From Clostridium omnivorum (GTDB lineage: Bacteria; Bacillota; Clostridia; Clostridiales; Clostridiaceae), in the NCBI RefSeq assembly GCF_026012015.1, contig NZ_BRXR01000001.1, forward strand, positions 1,334,001 to 1,398,000: a stretch of 64,000 nt of DNA. Reading direction: 5' to 3'. The stretch's first letter is position 1, and every line of letters begins with the position of its first letter. Below the pieces are notes generated by a model. That model saw only the letters and a program-made list of their open reading frames with translations. It did no database searches and was not told the origin of the DNA. Both the position numbers and the translations under genes were made by a program. This document shows, piece by piece, positions 48,479-57,673 of the stretch.

Positions 48479-48991
48479 TCAACGACTTCTACGTATTTCT
48501 TCTAGCTTTTCCAAAACTTCTCTTTCAATTCTATCCTCTAATGCATGTCTTTTTTCAGAATATTTCTTCCGAGTATTGACCCTTATTCTTTGTTCTGCAT
48601 CTTTTACCTCATGATAAAATTCTAGCGAAGACATTCTTATAGCACCTCTTTGAAATGCCAATTGCTGTTCTAGAGAGTCTGAAGTAACAACACATACTTC
48701 TATTTTTCTTCCCACATTATTTACTGCTTTTTCGATAAAACTATCTGCGGTTGCACCCTCTTTAGTGAAAACTACCATAACATTTTCACTGATGCGTTCT
48801 TTTTTTTCTATACTGCCAGGAACTAAGTGGGCATCAAATACTACAAACACTTTATACCCTTTAAAAGCTGCATAATTTTGCAGACTTTCAATTAATGCCT
48901 GCCTGGCAGAGTCAAGATTGTAATTTTTAATTTTCTTGAGCTCCGGCCAGCTGTTTATTACATTGTATCCATCAACAAAAACGTTTCTCAC
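48479..48991 (-). CDS. yacP: NYN-domain ribonuclease, YacP/Rae1 family
   Basis: This 170-residue PIN-like protein reads MRNVFVDGYNVINSWPEL with the catalytic aspartate in the first strand. FVVFDAHLVPG and VFTKEGATADSFIEKAV follow, holding further acidic residues. In Bacillus subtilis YacP (Rae1) enters the ribosomal A site and cuts certain mRNAs. The C terminus is a charged helix. It starts with GTG, two bases after the rlmB stop codon. Confidence 0.9.
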   Translation of the reverse strand: MRNVFVDGYNVINSWPELKKIKNYNLDSARQALIESLQNYAAFKGYKVFVVFDAHLVPGSIEKKERISENVMVVFTKEGATADSFIEKAVNNVGRKIEVCVVTSDSLEQQLAFQRGAIRMSSLEFYHEVKDAEQRIRVNTRKKYSEKRHALEDRIEREVLEKLEEIRRSR

Positions 48992-48992
48992 T

Positions 48993-49913
48993 TTATCCTC
49001 GTTTTATCCTCTGTTTTAAAATCTCATACATCATTATACCACCTGCTACTGAAGCATTTAAAGAGGTTATATTGCCCACCATTGGAATTTTTATAAGTAC
49101 ATCACATTTTTCTTTTGTGAGTCTGGAAATTCCCCTTCCTTCACTACCAACAACTATAGCTGCTGCCCCATCAAAGTTTACATCAAAACAGTAATTTTCT
49201 CCTTCCATATCTGCTCCATAGATCCAAACACCCTTTTCTTTAAGTCCATCAATGGTATTATTTAAATTTGTAACCTTTGCTATTCTCATATGTTCTACAG
49301 CTCCTGCAGAAGATTTATAAACAGTTGGAGTAACTCCAACATTTCTTCTCTTTGGAATTATGATTCCATGAGCGCCGCAAACTTCTGCTGTCCTTATTAT
49401 GGAACCAAAGTTATGTGGATCTTCAATTTCATCTAAAATTATAATAAATGGCTTTTCACCCTTACTTTCTGCATAATCAAGAATATTTTCTACAGAAAAG
49501 TATTTATATGGTGTTACTATAGCAATAACGCCTTGATGAGATCCGGTTTCAGACATTTGATCAAGTTTCTTTCTATCTACTTCTTTAACTACTATTCCAT
49601 TATCCTTTGCTAGCCCAAGAACTACATTAATAGAGCCCTCAACATCTCCTTTTGCAACAAATATCTGCTCTATAGTTCTATCTGACTTTAGCGCTTCTAT
49701 AACTGCATTCCTACCTTCAATTAAGTCTTCCCTCATTGGCTTTTGGGCAGCATCATCAATTGGAGCAATCTTTTGCACTCTCGTATTTTCAAATCTATTT
49801 GGTTTTGTTCCTCTATTATCTTTAGTGTTTCTGCTTTCTTTAAAATCTCTATTTACTCTTCTATCCTTTGAATTGTTTGATTTGGCATCTCTATTTCTAC
49901 TTGCTTTAACCAT
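48993..49913 (-). CDS. rlmB: 23S rRNA 2'-O-methyltransferase, TrmH/RlmB family
   Basis: This 306-residue SPOUT enzyme has a basic, low-complexity N-terminal extension of about 55 residues (ASRNRDAKSNNSKDRRVNRD). The substrate-binding domain (EGRNAVIEALKSDRTIEQIF) and knotted catalytic domain follow, with ILDEIEDPHNFGSIIRTAEV, IVVGSEGRGIS and NITSLNASVAGGIMMYEIL. The family methylates G2251 of 23S rRNA or related positions. The N-terminal extension is longer than in E. coli but common in clostridia. Confidence 0.93.
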   Translation of the reverse strand: MVKASRNRDAKSNNSKDRRVNRDFKESRNTKDNRGTKPNRFENTRVQKIAPIDDAAQKPMREDLIEGRNAVIEALKSDRTIEQIFVAKGDVEGSINVVLGLAKDNGIVVKEVDRKKLDQMSETGSHQGVIAIVTPYKYFSVENILDYAESKGEKPFIIILDEIEDPHNFGSIIRTAEVCGAHGIIIPKRRNVGVTPTVYKSSAGAVEHMRIAKVTNLNNTIDGLKEKGVWIYGADMEGENYCFDVNFDGAAAIVVGSEGRGISRLTKEKCDVLIKIPMVGNITSLNASVAGGIMMYEILKQRIKRG

Positions 49914-49946
49914 TATATTACCTCGCTTTTATTTTCATTTTAAATA

Positions 49947-50687
49947 CTATTTTGTTGAATATTTTGCCCTAACTTCCTCAATTTTACCACAGGTCATTTT
50001 TCCTTCTGGGCAAGGTCCTTTTACGCATCCAGGACCACAGTATCTGAAAAGTGATGGTGCCACATTTTTAACCTGTACCAACATTTCCTCTGCAAGAGTC
50101 CTTATTTCCCATTGTGCACGGTTGCAGCATCTATGCCTAAAAAAGTTCATAAGACTTCTAGCATTCATAGTAACAACAATTTTAGTTTCACAAGCATTAG
50201 GAAATACATATCTTGCATCTTCAATAGCCTTTTTTTCTGCACCTATAGAATTTAACCCTTGAGATAAATATTTATTTTTTAAAATCCCTACTAAATTATC
50301 ATAGGACTTTTGACATTGTTCCATAGCTTCTATAAATGTTTGCTTTGCCTCTTCATCTTTCTCAATTTCTGGTGGTATTATGTATTCAAATTGTGCAAGC
50401 TTAACATATCTCTGGCTCTGCTGTGAGTAAGAAGCTATTCTATGTCTAACCAATTGATGAGTGAGGCTTCTTGATACTCCCTCAATTGCAAATGTAAAAC
50501 TTACATGCTCTACAGGTGATTCATGACCATAAGACATAAGCATATTTAAAAATTTTTCAGTATTTTCCTCTGTTAAATCATCTAGTATCTGATCAACACC
50601 TACGGCACTATAGCACAGCTTAGCTGCGGAGGCTATAACCCTTTCAGGATTAGGTGTATGTTCTATTAATCTTACCTTTAGTTCCAT
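49947..50687 (-). CDS. thyX: FAD-dependent thymidylate synthase ThyX
   Basis: This 246-residue flavoenzyme makes dTMP from dUMP using methylene-tetrahydrofolate and NADPH. The ThyX motif [16 protein letters not shown] lies near residue 82 and [20 protein letters not shown] downstream. The C-terminal [20 protein letters not shown] is cysteine-rich, which is common in clostridial ThyX. It is present in the sigH-cysS block. Confidence 0.96.
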   Translation of the reverse strand: MELKVRLIEHTPNPERVIASAAKLCYSAVGVDQILDDLTEENTEKFLNMLMSYGHESPVEHVSFTFAIEGVSRSLTHQLVRHRIASYSQQSQRYVKLAQFEYIIPPEIEKDEEAKQTFIEAMEQCQKSYDNLVGILKNKYLSQGLNSIGAEKKAIEDARYVFPNACETKIVVTMNARSLMNFFRHRCCNRAQWEIRTLAEEMLVQVKNVAPSLFRYCGPGCVKGPCPEGKMTCGKIEEVRAKYSTK

Positions 50688-50724
50688 ATTAAATCTCCTT
50701 TTTCATAAAACATAATTATATTTT

Positions 50725-50748
50725 AAAACCCCTTCTTTAAGGGGTTTT
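50725..50748 (-). terminator. Terminator after mrnC
   Basis: A 10-bp perfect stem (AAAACCCCTT and complement) with a 4-base loop lies nine bases past the mrnC stop. On the minus strand it ends in TTTT and then AT-rich sequence, so it is a moderate terminator between mrnC and thyX. Confidence 0.65.
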
Positions 50749-50757
50749 AAAACATCT

Positions 50758-51180
50758 TTACTTTATACTATTTTTTAGTTCAACAACTAAATTTAGTATT
50801 TCATTTAATCTATCCTGTTGTTCAGTGAGATATAAATAACCCAGCAGCGACTCAAAGCCTGTTGCTGCTCTATATTCCTGCACATCAGCATTTTTAGGTA
50901 CTGTTCCGGACTTAGAATTTCTACCGCGCTTATATACTTGTATTTCATCTTCCGTAAGCTTATCTTCTAATAGCTTTACAAATTCACTTTGAGCATGTGC
51001 CTTAACAAAGGCTATGGCTTCTACATGCAGCTTATGAACCGACATATCTCTATTTTTATCTACCAAATATGTTCTAACAAAAACCTCATATATGGCATCT
51101 CCAACAAAAGCCAAAACCAACGGGTTTAATGCTTTAACATCTTTTGTTGTAAACTTACCCTTTAAAACATCAAATTCCAT
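50758..51180 (-). CDS. mrnC: Mini-ribonuclease III
   Basis: This 140-residue protein contains the RNase III catalytic domain alone, lacking the double-stranded RNA-binding domain. It shows ALNPLVLAFVGDAIYEVFVR with the acidic metal ligands. KRGRNSKSGTVPKNADVQEY then RAATGFESLLGYLYL follows. The enzyme matures 23S rRNA in Firmicutes. The ATG at 51180 follows GGAGATCAGAAT. It lies 11 bases after cysS, as in Bacillus. Confidence 0.95.
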   Translation of the reverse strand: MEFDVLKGKFTTKDVKALNPLVLAFVGDAIYEVFVRTYLVDKNRDMSVHKLHVEAIAFVKAHAQSEFVKLLEDKLTEDEIQVYKRGRNSKSGTVPKNADVQEYRAATGFESLLGYLYLTEQQDRLNEILNLVVELKNSIK

Positions 51181-51191
51181 ATTCTGATCTC

Positions 51192-52589
51192 CTAAGCTTT
51201 TTTCCACCTAACTCCTTGTGGTGTATCTTCAAGTATAATTCCCCTAGCTTTTAGATCGTCTCTTATTTTATCTGAAAGAGCCCAATTCTTATCTTTTCTA
51301 GCTTGCTGTCTTTCAGCGATAAGAGCTTCAATCTCCTCTTCTAAGCTTCCTTTTGTTGACTTCTGAAGAATTCCAAGAGGTGTTCCAAGCTCTCTTATAA
51401 TATTAAGAGCATATTCTACAAGCTCCCTTGAGGAATCGGAATTAATGTTTGTATTTACTTCTCTTACCAAGTCAAAAATTACAGATATACCATCAGCAGA
51501 ATTGAAGTCGTCATCCATTTTTTCTATATATCTGTCTCTGTATCCATCCAATACTTTTTTATATTCAATCTCACTACCAGTAAGTTTCTCTATTTTAACT
51601 TCTCCAAGAAGGTTTTCAAGGTTACTTACTGCATTATACATTCTTTCCAATGCAGATTTAGCTGAATCAAGCAAATCCACACTAAAGTTAAGCTGAGTTC
51701 TGTAATGACCTGAAAGCATAAACAATCTAACTACTTCTGCATCATAAGTTTCAAGAATTTCTCTAGCTGTAAAGAAATTATTAAGTGACTTTGACATCTT
51801 TTGATTATTTACATTTATGAAAGCAGAATGCATCCAATAGTTTGCAAAAGTTTTTCCAGACCTTGATTCACTTTGAGCTATTTCATTCTCATGGTGTGGA
51901 AAAGCCAAATCCTCTCCACCAGCATGGATATCTATAGTTTCACCTAGAAGATTGTAAGCCATGCAGGAGCACTCAATGTGCCAACCTGGTCTTCCCATTC
52001 CCCATGGACTTTCCCAAGCAGGTTCTCCTGGTTTTTGAGCCTTCCAAAGTGCAAAATCCATTGGGTCCTTCTTTCTTTCATCTACACTTATCCTAGCCCC
52101 AGCTTGAAGCGATTCCAAATCCTGGCCAGAAAGCTTACCATAGCCATGAAATTTCTTTGTGCTAAAGTAAACATCTCCATCTACCTCATAAGCATAGCCC
52201 TTATCCACAAGAGCTTTTACAAACTCAACTATTTCTCCTATAAATTCTGTTGCCCTCGGATTAATAGTAGCCCTCTTAATCTTTAGAGCATCAGCATCCT
52301 TATAATATTCACTTATATATTTATCACCAAGCTCTTTAACTGTGGAGTTTTCTTCATTTGCTCTCTTTATCATTTTATCATCAATATCAGTAAAATTTTG
52401 AACAAACTTTACGTTATAACCTCTATATTCAAGATACCTTCTAAAAGCATCAAATACTACGAAGGTTCTCGCATTTCCTATATGAAAAAAGTTATACACT
52501 GTAGGTCCGCAGACATACATACTCACTTCTCCCGGCCTAATTGTTTTAAATTCTTCTTTCTGATTTGTTAGTGTATTGTAAATCTTCAT
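51192..52589 (-). CDS. cysS: Cysteinyl-tRNA synthetase
   Basis: This 465-residue class I synthetase has [18 protein letters not shown], containing a zinc-binding cysteine and the HIGN signature. [11 protein letters not shown] and [10 protein letters not shown] supply further zinc ligands. [15 protein letters not shown] is the KMSKS loop. The C-terminal helical domain ends [14 protein letters not shown]. It is followed by mrnC in a conserved pair. Confidence 0.98.
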   Translation of the reverse strand: MKIYNTLTNQKEEFKTIRPGEVSMYVCGPTVYNFFHIGNARTFVVFDAFRRYLEYRGYNVKFVQNFTDIDDKMIKRANEENSTVKELGDKYISEYYKDADALKIKRATINPRATEFIGEIVEFVKALVDKGYAYEVDGDVYFSTKKFHGYGKLSGQDLESLQAGARISVDERKKDPMDFALWKAQKPGEPAWESPWGMGRPGWHIECSCMAYNLLGETIDIHAGGEDLAFPHHENEIAQSESRSGKTFANYWMHSAFINVNNQKMSKSLNNFFTAREILETYDAEVVRLFMLSGHYRTQLNFSVDLLDSAKSALERMYNAVSNLENLLGEVKIEKLTGSEIEYKKVLDGYRDRYIEKMDDDFNSADGISVIFDLVREVNTNINSDSSRELVEYALNIIRELGTPLGILQKSTKGSLEEEIEALIAERQQARKDKNWALSDKIRDDLKARGIILEDTPQGVRWKKA

Positions 52590-52634
52590 TCTTTTGCCTC
52601 CTTCTCTAAATCTTATAGAGCATTCATATTCATT

Positions 52635-54347
52635 TTATAACTTTAATTCGTTATTTTCAAACTCTTTCTTAATTCTTTCGACAACTGATGCTATTTCTAT
52701 AACTTCAGTTTCCGAACTACTTCTTAGTTTAAATTCAACTTTTCCTTCATTTATTTTCTTACCAACGGTAACTCTCATTGGTATTCCTATTAAGTCAGCA
52801 TCTTTAAATTTAACTCCTGCTCGCTCATCTCTATCATCCATAAGGACTTCGACTCCTATAGACTTTAGCTCATTATAAAGCTGCTCAGCTACCTTCATTT
52901 GTTCCTCATCTTTTACAGCAACTGGTACAACTATTACTTGATATGGAGCCACAGCTAAAGGCCATACTATTCCATTATCATCATGATGCTGCTCAATTAT
53001 AGCTGCCATGGTTCTATTTATTCCAATTCCATAGCATCCCATAACTAAAGGCTTTTGTGAACCATTTTCATCAATGAAATTTGCCCCCATGGCTATGGAA
53101 TATTTGGTTCCAAGCTTAAATATATGTCCTACTTCTATTCCTCTAGCTACAGTAAGGCTTCCTCCACATTTAGGACATTTGTCACCTTCTACTACTTTTC
53201 TAAAGTCTCCAACTACTCCCTCAAAATCCCTTCCATAATTTAAATTATCATAATGAAAGTCTGTTTCATTAGCACCAGCAATAAGATTTGTCATAGAAGC
53301 CACTTCGTTATCTACTAAAAGCATATCAGCTTTTAAATTCACTGGGCCCGCAAAGCCTATCTCTGCAGAAGTTGCCCTTTTTACTGTTTCTCCATCGGCC
53401 ATTTCAAAACTTAATACCCCGCCTATGGTATTTATAACCTTAGTTTCATTAACTTCTCTATCGCCTCTTACCATTACTGCTATAACTTTATCATCAGCCT
53501 TATAGATTAATGTCTTTGCAAATTTAGAAGCAGTAGTATTAAAGAATGCAACTAATTCCTCAATTGTTTTTGCATGAGGTGTCTTTACTTTTGCTATTTC
53601 CTTTAACTCTTCTGATTTTTCTTTCTGTGCAATTGCAGGAGCCTTCTCCATATTTGCAGCATACTTACAGTTATTACAGTATACTACCTCGTCTTCACCA
53701 ACTTCAGACTTAATCATAAATTCAGCTGAGCCAGCACCTCCCATAGCACCTGAATCTGCTTCTACACATTTACTATTAAGTCCGCACCTTTTAAAGATGT
53801 TAACATAGGCTTCATTCATTTTATTATAAGAAATATCAAGGCCATCAAAATCCCTATCAAAACTATAAGCATCCTTCATGATAAATTCTCTAGATCTCAT
53901 CACACCAAATCTTGGTCTTCTCTCATCTCTATACTTTGTTTGAATCTGGAACAAATTTAACGGAAGCTGTCTATAAGACTTTATTTCATTTCTAGCTATA
54001 TCAGTAAATACTTCTTCATGGGTAGGGCCTAGACAAAATTCTCTTTCATTTCTATCTTTAAGTTTGAACATCTCAGGTCCAAAAACTTCCCATCTTCCTG
54101 ATTCTTGCCATAATTCAGCAGGTAATATAGCTGAAGCTAAAAATTCTTGAGATCCTGCTGCTTCCATTTCATCTCTTACTATATTTTCTATTTTCTTTAT
54201 TACTCTTATTCCTAAAGGCATAAAATTATATATGCCTGAAGCCATTTTTCTCATCATACCTGATCTTAGCATAAGCTTGTGGCTTACAATCTCAGCTTCT
54301 GCTGGAACTTCTCTTAATGTTGATATAAGCATTTTAGAAAGTTTCAT
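52635..54347 (-). CDS. proS: Prolyl-tRNA synthetase (bacterial type)
   Basis: This 570-residue class II synthetase has motif 1 around [16 protein letters not shown]. Motif 2 contains [20 protein letters not shown]. An inserted editing domain (INS) spans about residues 225-400. Motif 3 is near [17 protein letters not shown], and a C-terminal anticodon-binding domain follows. The long bacterial form with the editing insertion is evident from the length. The ATG follows AAAGGAG. It is preceded by the tandem structured repeats at 54377-54549, so its expression may be regulated there. Confidence 0.98.
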   Translation of the reverse strand: MKLSKMLISTLREVPAEAEIVSHKLMLRSGMMRKMASGIYNFMPLGIRVIKKIENIVRDEMEAAGSQEFLASAILPAELWQESGRWEVFGPEMFKLKDRNEREFCLGPTHEEVFTDIARNEIKSYRQLPLNLFQIQTKYRDERRPRFGVMRSREFIMKDAYSFDRDFDGLDISYNKMNEAYVNIFKRCGLNSKCVEADSGAMGGAGSAEFMIKSEVGEDEVVYCNNCKYAANMEKAPAIAQKEKSEELKEIAKVKTPHAKTIEELVAFFNTTASKFAKTLIYKADDKVIAVMVRGDREVNETKVINTIGGVLSFEMADGETVKRATSAEIGFAGPVNLKADMLLVDNEVASMTNLIAGANETDFHYDNLNYGRDFEGVVGDFRKVVEGDKCPKCGGSLTVARGIEVGHIFKLGTKYSIAMGANFIDENGSQKPLVMGCYGIGINRTMAAIIEQHHDDNGIVWPLAVAPYQVIVVPVAVKDEEQMKVAEQLYNELKSIGVEVLMDDRDERAGVKFKDADLIGIPMRVTVGKKINEGKVEFKLRSSSETEVIEIASVVERIKKEFENNELKL

Positions 54348-54356
54348 AGTTTTTTT

Positions 54357-54376
54357 CTCCTTTCAGTCGAAAACAC
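54357..54376 (-). repeat. Degenerate third copy of the proS-leader repeat head
   Basis: On the minus strand GTGTTTTCGACTGAAAGGAG matches the head of the two full units (GTGTTCCGAGTGATAAGGAG) at most positions, and it supplies the proS ribosome site. The proS start codon thus takes the place of the ATG found inside hairpin 1 of the upstream units. Confidence 0.6.
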
Positions 54377-54463
54377 GGGGTAGCCTACCCTTGCCGTTTT
54401 CCAACGGCAGGCTACCCGAAAAAGGTCATTTAGACCTTTTTCCTCCTTATCACTCGGAACACT
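54377..54463 (-). repeat. Structured tandem repeat unit B upstream of proS
   Basis: This 87-base unit begins (minus strand) AGTGTTCCGAGTGATAAGGAGG. Hairpin 1 (54418-54442) is a perfect 10-bp stem GAAAAAGGTC with loop TAAAT. Hairpin 2 (54378-54417) has a perfect 9-bp outer stem GGGTAGCCT, a 6-base bulge AAGGGT, and a 6-bp inner stem GCCGTT capped by GGAA, a GNRA tetraloop. The stems differ from unit A by paired changes. I do not recognise a named RNA family. Confidence 0.8.
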
Positions 54464-54549
54464 GGGTTACTCATTCTTGCCGGTTCCCACCGGCGAGTTA
54501 CCCGTAAAAGTCCATTTAGGACTTTTACCTCCTTATCACTCGGAACACT
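54464..54549 (-). repeat. Structured tandem repeat unit A upstream of proS
   Basis: This 86-base unit has the same architecture as unit B. Hairpin 1 (54504-54528) is a perfect 10-bp stem GTAAAAGTCC with loop TAAAT. Hairpin 2 (54464-54503) has outer stem GGGTAACTC with one A-A mismatch, bulge AAGAAT, and inner 6-bp stem GCCGGT capped by GGGA, another GNRA loop. The first 22 bases are identical to unit B. A TAAGCC just upstream resembles the end of a further, lost unit. Confidence 0.8.
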
Positions 54550-54561
54550 GGCTTACAAATT

Positions 54562-54590
54562 AAAAACTCGCCCTAAGTTTAGGACGAGTT
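54562..54590 (-). terminator. Terminator of ispD
   Basis: On the minus strand AACTCGTCCTAA pairs with TTAGGGCGAGTT (one G-U) around a 2-base gap, followed by TTTTT. It lies 31 bases after the ispD stop, so proS with its repeat leader likely has a separate start or depends on read-through. Confidence 0.85.
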
Positions 54591-54621
54591 ACTAAATGCT
54601 ATTCAAATTATACATTCTGTT

Positions 54622-55329
54622 CTATATTCTGTCAATATTAGCACTTGGCAGTTTCAATATTCTTTCTGCTAATATCAAATCCTCTGGGGTTGTAATTTTT
54701 ATGTTGTTATAGCTTCCTTCATACAGGTAAACCTGATGTCCATAATTTTCTACAACCATTGTGTCATCAGTAACACTAATATTCTCAGAAGATAATTTAT
54801 TATGACAGCTATATATAATTTCATATTTAAAGCACTGTGGAGTTTGTACCGCTACAAGACTACTTCTCTCTAAGGTTTCTTTTGAAAAATGATCCTGGTT
54901 TTTAATTTTAATGGTATCCTTAGGCATTACTCCACATGCACAGGCACCGTAAAGCCTGGCATACTTTATACCTGAATTTATTATTTCGCCTGATATAAAT
55001 GGCCTTGCTCCATCATGAATAAGTACAATATCACAGTTTTTCACTGCCTTTAAACCATTTAGAACTGATTCTTGTCTTTCATTTCCACCATTAGTAATGG
55101 AAGTCACCTTATTCAATTGATATTTTTCAACTATATCTCTTCTGCAATAATCCATCTCTTCTTCAGCAGTTACTAACACAATTTCATCAATATTAGTATT
55201 ATCACAAAAAGCCTTTAAGGAATAATATAAAATAGGCTTATCATTAAGGTTTAAAAACTGCTTTTTAACCTTTCCTCCCATTCTACTTCCTTTTCCAGCT
55301 GCTAGAACTATTGCACATACTTTACACAT
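54622..55329 (-). CDS. ispD: 2-C-methyl-D-erythritol 4-phosphate cytidylyltransferase
   Basis: This 235-residue enzyme of the non-mevalonate isoprenoid pathway transfers CMP to methylerythritol phosphate. [20 protein letters not shown] is the nucleotide-binding loop. [12 protein letters not shown] and [13 protein letters not shown] are the other family signatures. A three-gene order carD-yacL-ispD, as in Bacillus (yacL-ispD), supports it. Confidence 0.96.
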   Translation of the reverse strand: MCKVCAIVLAAGKGSRMGGKVKKQFLNLNDKPILYYSLKAFCDNTNIDEIVLVTAEEEMDYCRRDIVEKYQLNKVTSITNGGNERQESVLNGLKAVKNCDIVLIHDGARPFISGEIINSGIKYARLYGACACGVMPKDTIKIKNQDHFSKETLERSSLVAVQTPQCFKYEIIYSCHNKLSSENISVTDDTMVVENYGHQVYLYEGSYNNIKITTPEDLILAERILKLPSANIDRI

Positions 55330-55380
55330 GAATCTAACTCCTCTATATTTGCTGCCTATGAGTTATGCTTTGCAAAATTA

Positions 55381-56484
55381 CTAGTTTTCCATTAATTCTT
55401 TTTGTTTTGCAAAAATCATTCTACCAGCTGCAGTTTGAAGTACTGAAGTAACAACTACATCTTTAGTCTCACCGATGTGTCTCCTTCCACCTTCAACAAC
55501 TATCATAGTACCATCGTCAAGATACGCAATACCTTGTCCGGATTCTTTTCCATCCTTTATTATTTGGATTCTCATTTCTTCTCCTGGAAGCACTACAGGC
55601 TTTACTGCATTAGCTAATTCATTTATGTTTAATACTGGAACTCCCTGAAATTCTGCAACCTTATTCAAATTATAATCATTTGTAATAACTTTTCCATTTA
55701 GCACCTGTGCAAGCTTTAAGAGCTTACTATCAACTTCTGCAATATCAGGAAAGTCCTTTTCATATATTTGAACATCGATACTTAATTCCTTTTGTATTTT
55801 ATTTAAAATATCTAACCCTCTTCTTCCTCTGTTCCTTTTTAAGCCATCAGAAGAATCTGCTATATGTCTTAACTCTTCTAATACAAAGTTAGGAATAACT
55901 AGAGTTCCTTCAACAAATCCAGTTTGGCATATATCAAAAATACGGCCATCTATTATTACGGATGTATCCAAGACTTTGGGATCCCCCTTTGATACTGCCT
56001 TACTTTTTTTATCCTTTGAACCACTAGACTTTCTCATAGATGAAAAAATATTAATTAATTCTTCTCTTTTTCTAACAGCTATGTCAGCGCCTAAACTTGC
56101 CATAATAACTGATAAAATAACTGCTATAATAGTTCCTATTATGGATATATGAGAGAATTGAACACCTACAAGAGAAGCTATCAATAATCCTGTTATTGCG
56201 CCTATAGTACCAAATAAAATTTCATTTGCTGGTATCCTTTGAACACTCTTTTCTGTATACTCTATAGACCTAATAATAAGAGAAGTAATCCATGGAGACA
56301 GTAAAAATAATATAAATCCAAATAATATAGTTGAAACTGTTAAGAATACAATTTTTAAACCGAGGTTGCTGTTAAAATAGTTCAAAACGTTAAAATTATT
56401 TGACTTTAGCAGCACCTCACCAATAAAAAAGCCGACAAGAGCACCAATTGTAGTAAAAAGTCCTCTCAAAATCTTTCTTAACAA
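55381..56484 (-). CDS. yacL: PIN-TRAM membrane protein, YacL family
   Basis: This 367-residue protein has four N-terminal membrane segments (for example [20 protein letters not shown] and [20 protein letters not shown]). A PIN nuclease-like domain follows ([20 protein letters not shown], then [20 protein letters not shown] and [13 protein letters not shown] with the acidic residues). A short C-terminal TRAM domain ends the protein ([20 protein letters not shown]). I chose the TTG at 56484 because GGGAGGTGAT lies directly upstream and the resulting length equals Bacillus YacL. Its function is not established; RNA cleavage is suspected from the PIN fold. Confidence 0.9.
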   Translation of the reverse strand: MLRKILRGLFTTIGALVGFFIGEVLLKSNNFNVLNYFNSNLGLKIVFLTVSTILFGFILFLLSPWITSLIIRSIEYTEKSVQRIPANEILFGTIGAITGLLIASLVGVQFSHISIIGTIIAVILSVIMASLGADIAVRKREELINIFSSMRKSSGSKDKKSKAVSKGDPKVLDTSVIIDGRIFDICQTGFVEGTLVIPNFVLEELRHIADSSDGLKRNRGRRGLDILNKIQKELSIDVQIYEKDFPDIAEVDSKLLKLAQVLNGKVITNDYNLNKVAEFQGVPVLNINELANAVKPVVLPGEEMRIQIIKDGKESGQGIAYLDDGTMIVVEGGRRHIGETKDVVVTSVLQTAAGRMIFAKQKELMEN

Positions 56485-56605
56485 AAAATCACCTCCCTTT
56501 AAATTATTAACAGATTTTGCATATTTAAATCCTAATATTAAATATATATTAATAATAGACTTAATGCAATAATAGATGACCTGATTTAATAAATTATTAA
56601 ATAAT

Positions 56606-57082
56606 TCATCTTGCAAAATTTTCAATTTTTCTGCAAGCATCACTAATAGTTATGTCAAATATTAGTGATATTTCACTTGCAACTAAATGAAGAACCTTAT
56701 TGAAAATTTTATATTCTCCAGGCGGAATCCCCCCCTTTTTCTTTAAAAAATATAAATCTCTCAGTACCTCACACTCCTTTTCAAGATTACCTTCTGTAAT
56801 TTTTTCATTGCTTTGCCTGTACCTTTTGCTCCACTTCTTTTCAATGATAGTTGGTTCTGTTGCTATTATTTTTAGACATTTTTCTGCTTTTTCTATTGTT
56901 TCCACATTTCTCAATTTATAATCCTTGACTTTATTTATTGGTATTATAAGGCTCATGTTTCCTAGCAAAAGCTTAATTCCAATAAAAACTGAGTCTTTAT
57001 CTGCTATTATTTTATTTTCAACTATATATACAATACCGGCTCCAAAAATCGGTATGAACACTTTATCTCCAACATTTAACAT
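56606..57082 (-). CDS. CarD/CdnL-family RNA polymerase-binding regulator
   Basis: This 158-residue protein has an N-terminal RNA-polymerase-interacting Tudor-like domain ([20 protein letters not shown], then [20 protein letters not shown]). A C-terminal helical, DNA-binding part holds [20 protein letters not shown] and [14 protein letters not shown]. CarD proteins stabilise open promoter complexes, often at rRNA promoters. It lies upstream of yacL-ispD on the same strand. No clean promoter was found; only a TATAAT-like box is visible in the gap. Confidence 0.88.
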   Translation of the reverse strand: MLNVGDKVFIPIFGAGIVYIVENKIIADKDSVFIGIKLLLGNMSLIIPINKVKDYKLRNVETIEKAEKCLKIIATEPTIIEKKWSKRYRQSNEKITEGNLEKECEVLRDLYFLKKKGGIPPGEYKIFNKVLHLVASEISLIFDITISDACRKIENFAR

Positions 57083-57095
57083 AATTATCCCCCTA

Positions 57096-57160
57096 TCAAT
57101 AAAAGTACTCTTGATTTATTATATAGGTGTAGTCAAAATTTTGTACTATACTTTTATTGA
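57096..57160. repeat. 12-bp inverted repeat in the carD divergent gap
   Basis: TCAATAAAAGTA (57096-57107) and its exact complement TACTTTTATTGA (57149-57160) are separated by 41 bases. The right arm overlaps the -35 of the plus-strand promoter. The left arm lies just before the carD start. It could be a binding site or chance in AT-rich DNA. Confidence 0.35.
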
Positions 57161-57186
57161 CAAAGTAAATAAAAAAAACTTATAAT
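57157..57186 (+). promoter_or_regulatory. Sigma-A promoter of the plus-strand hypothetical gene
   Basis: TTGACA (57157-57162) and TATAAT (57181-57186) are separated by 18 bp, 46 bases ahead of the ATG at 57232. Confidence 0.75.
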
Positions 57187-57231
57187 TAATTTTGAGAAGA
57201 TTCTAAAAAATGTAGTAAGGAGTGGGGACCT

Positions 57232-57636
57232 ATGAAGGATGTTATTTTTGACGATTTTCAGAACTCTGTGAATGAATCTCTCTTAAGACATCGAAGTATC
57301 CTTGATATTATGACTAAGCTTCAGGAGTCAGAGAGTAGAATTAACCGAGCAGTGGCAAAATCCGTTACTTATTGTGGCTGCGTACAAATAGAGGCTAAAA
57401 AGCAGAATGCCGCAGATAATTGCAATGATATGGATGTGGAGGAATTAGAGCACTGTCTTCAAACCCATATAAAAGGCTCCCCTTGTGAAAACTGTAGGGA
57501 TGTTATTGAAAGGGAAATAGGAAACAACCTCTTTTACTTGGCATCTTTATGCAATTTGCTAGACCTAAATCTTTATGATATACTTCTTAAAGAATATGAC
57601 AATATAAACACCCTTGGAAAATATACTTTGAGATAA
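57232..57636 (+). CDS. Conserved hypothetical cysteine-containing protein
   Basis: This 134-residue protein is one of only two long plus-strand genes here. AAGGAGTGGGG precedes the ATG, and it has its own promoter and terminator, so it is real. The N terminus is helical (MKDVIFDDFQNSVNESLLRH). Cysteines cluster at CGC, near NC and HC, and at SPCENC. The C-terminal IEREIGNNLFYLASLCNLLD and LNLYDILLKEY resemble the helical pattern of MazG-type proteins, but I cannot assign it with confidence. The cysteines suggest metal binding or redox sensing. It lies between carD and disA. Confidence 0.75.
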   Translation: MKDVIFDDFQNSVNESLLRHRSILDIMTKLQESESRINRAVAKSVTYCGCVQIEAKKQNAADNCNDMDVEELEHCLQTHIKGSPCENCRDVIEREIGNNLFYLASLCNLLDLNLYDILLKEYDNINTLGKYTLR

Positions 57637-57673
57637 AAAAAGCACAAAGTAGCTGACTACTTTGTGCTTTTTA
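57636..57673. terminator. Bidirectional terminator between the hypothetical gene and disA
   Basis: A 16-bp stem (AAAAAGCACAAAGTAG and complement) with a 4-base loop CTGA has A and T runs on both sides. It ends both the plus-strand gene and, from the other strand, disA. Confidence 0.9.

Noticed and set aside
54348-54560. T-box riboswitch for proS
   Set aside because: Position fits, and GGTGGGAACCGGC superficially recalls the T-box core. However, the conserved GGTGG-ACCGCG bulge, the stem I motifs and a terminator/antiterminator pair are absent, and the similar segment is the inner GNRA hairpin of a tandem repeat.
56485-56605. Promoter for yacL-ispD in the 121-base gap after carD
   Set aside because: The gap is so AT-rich that many weak -10 and -35 matches exist. 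None stood out, so none is listed.
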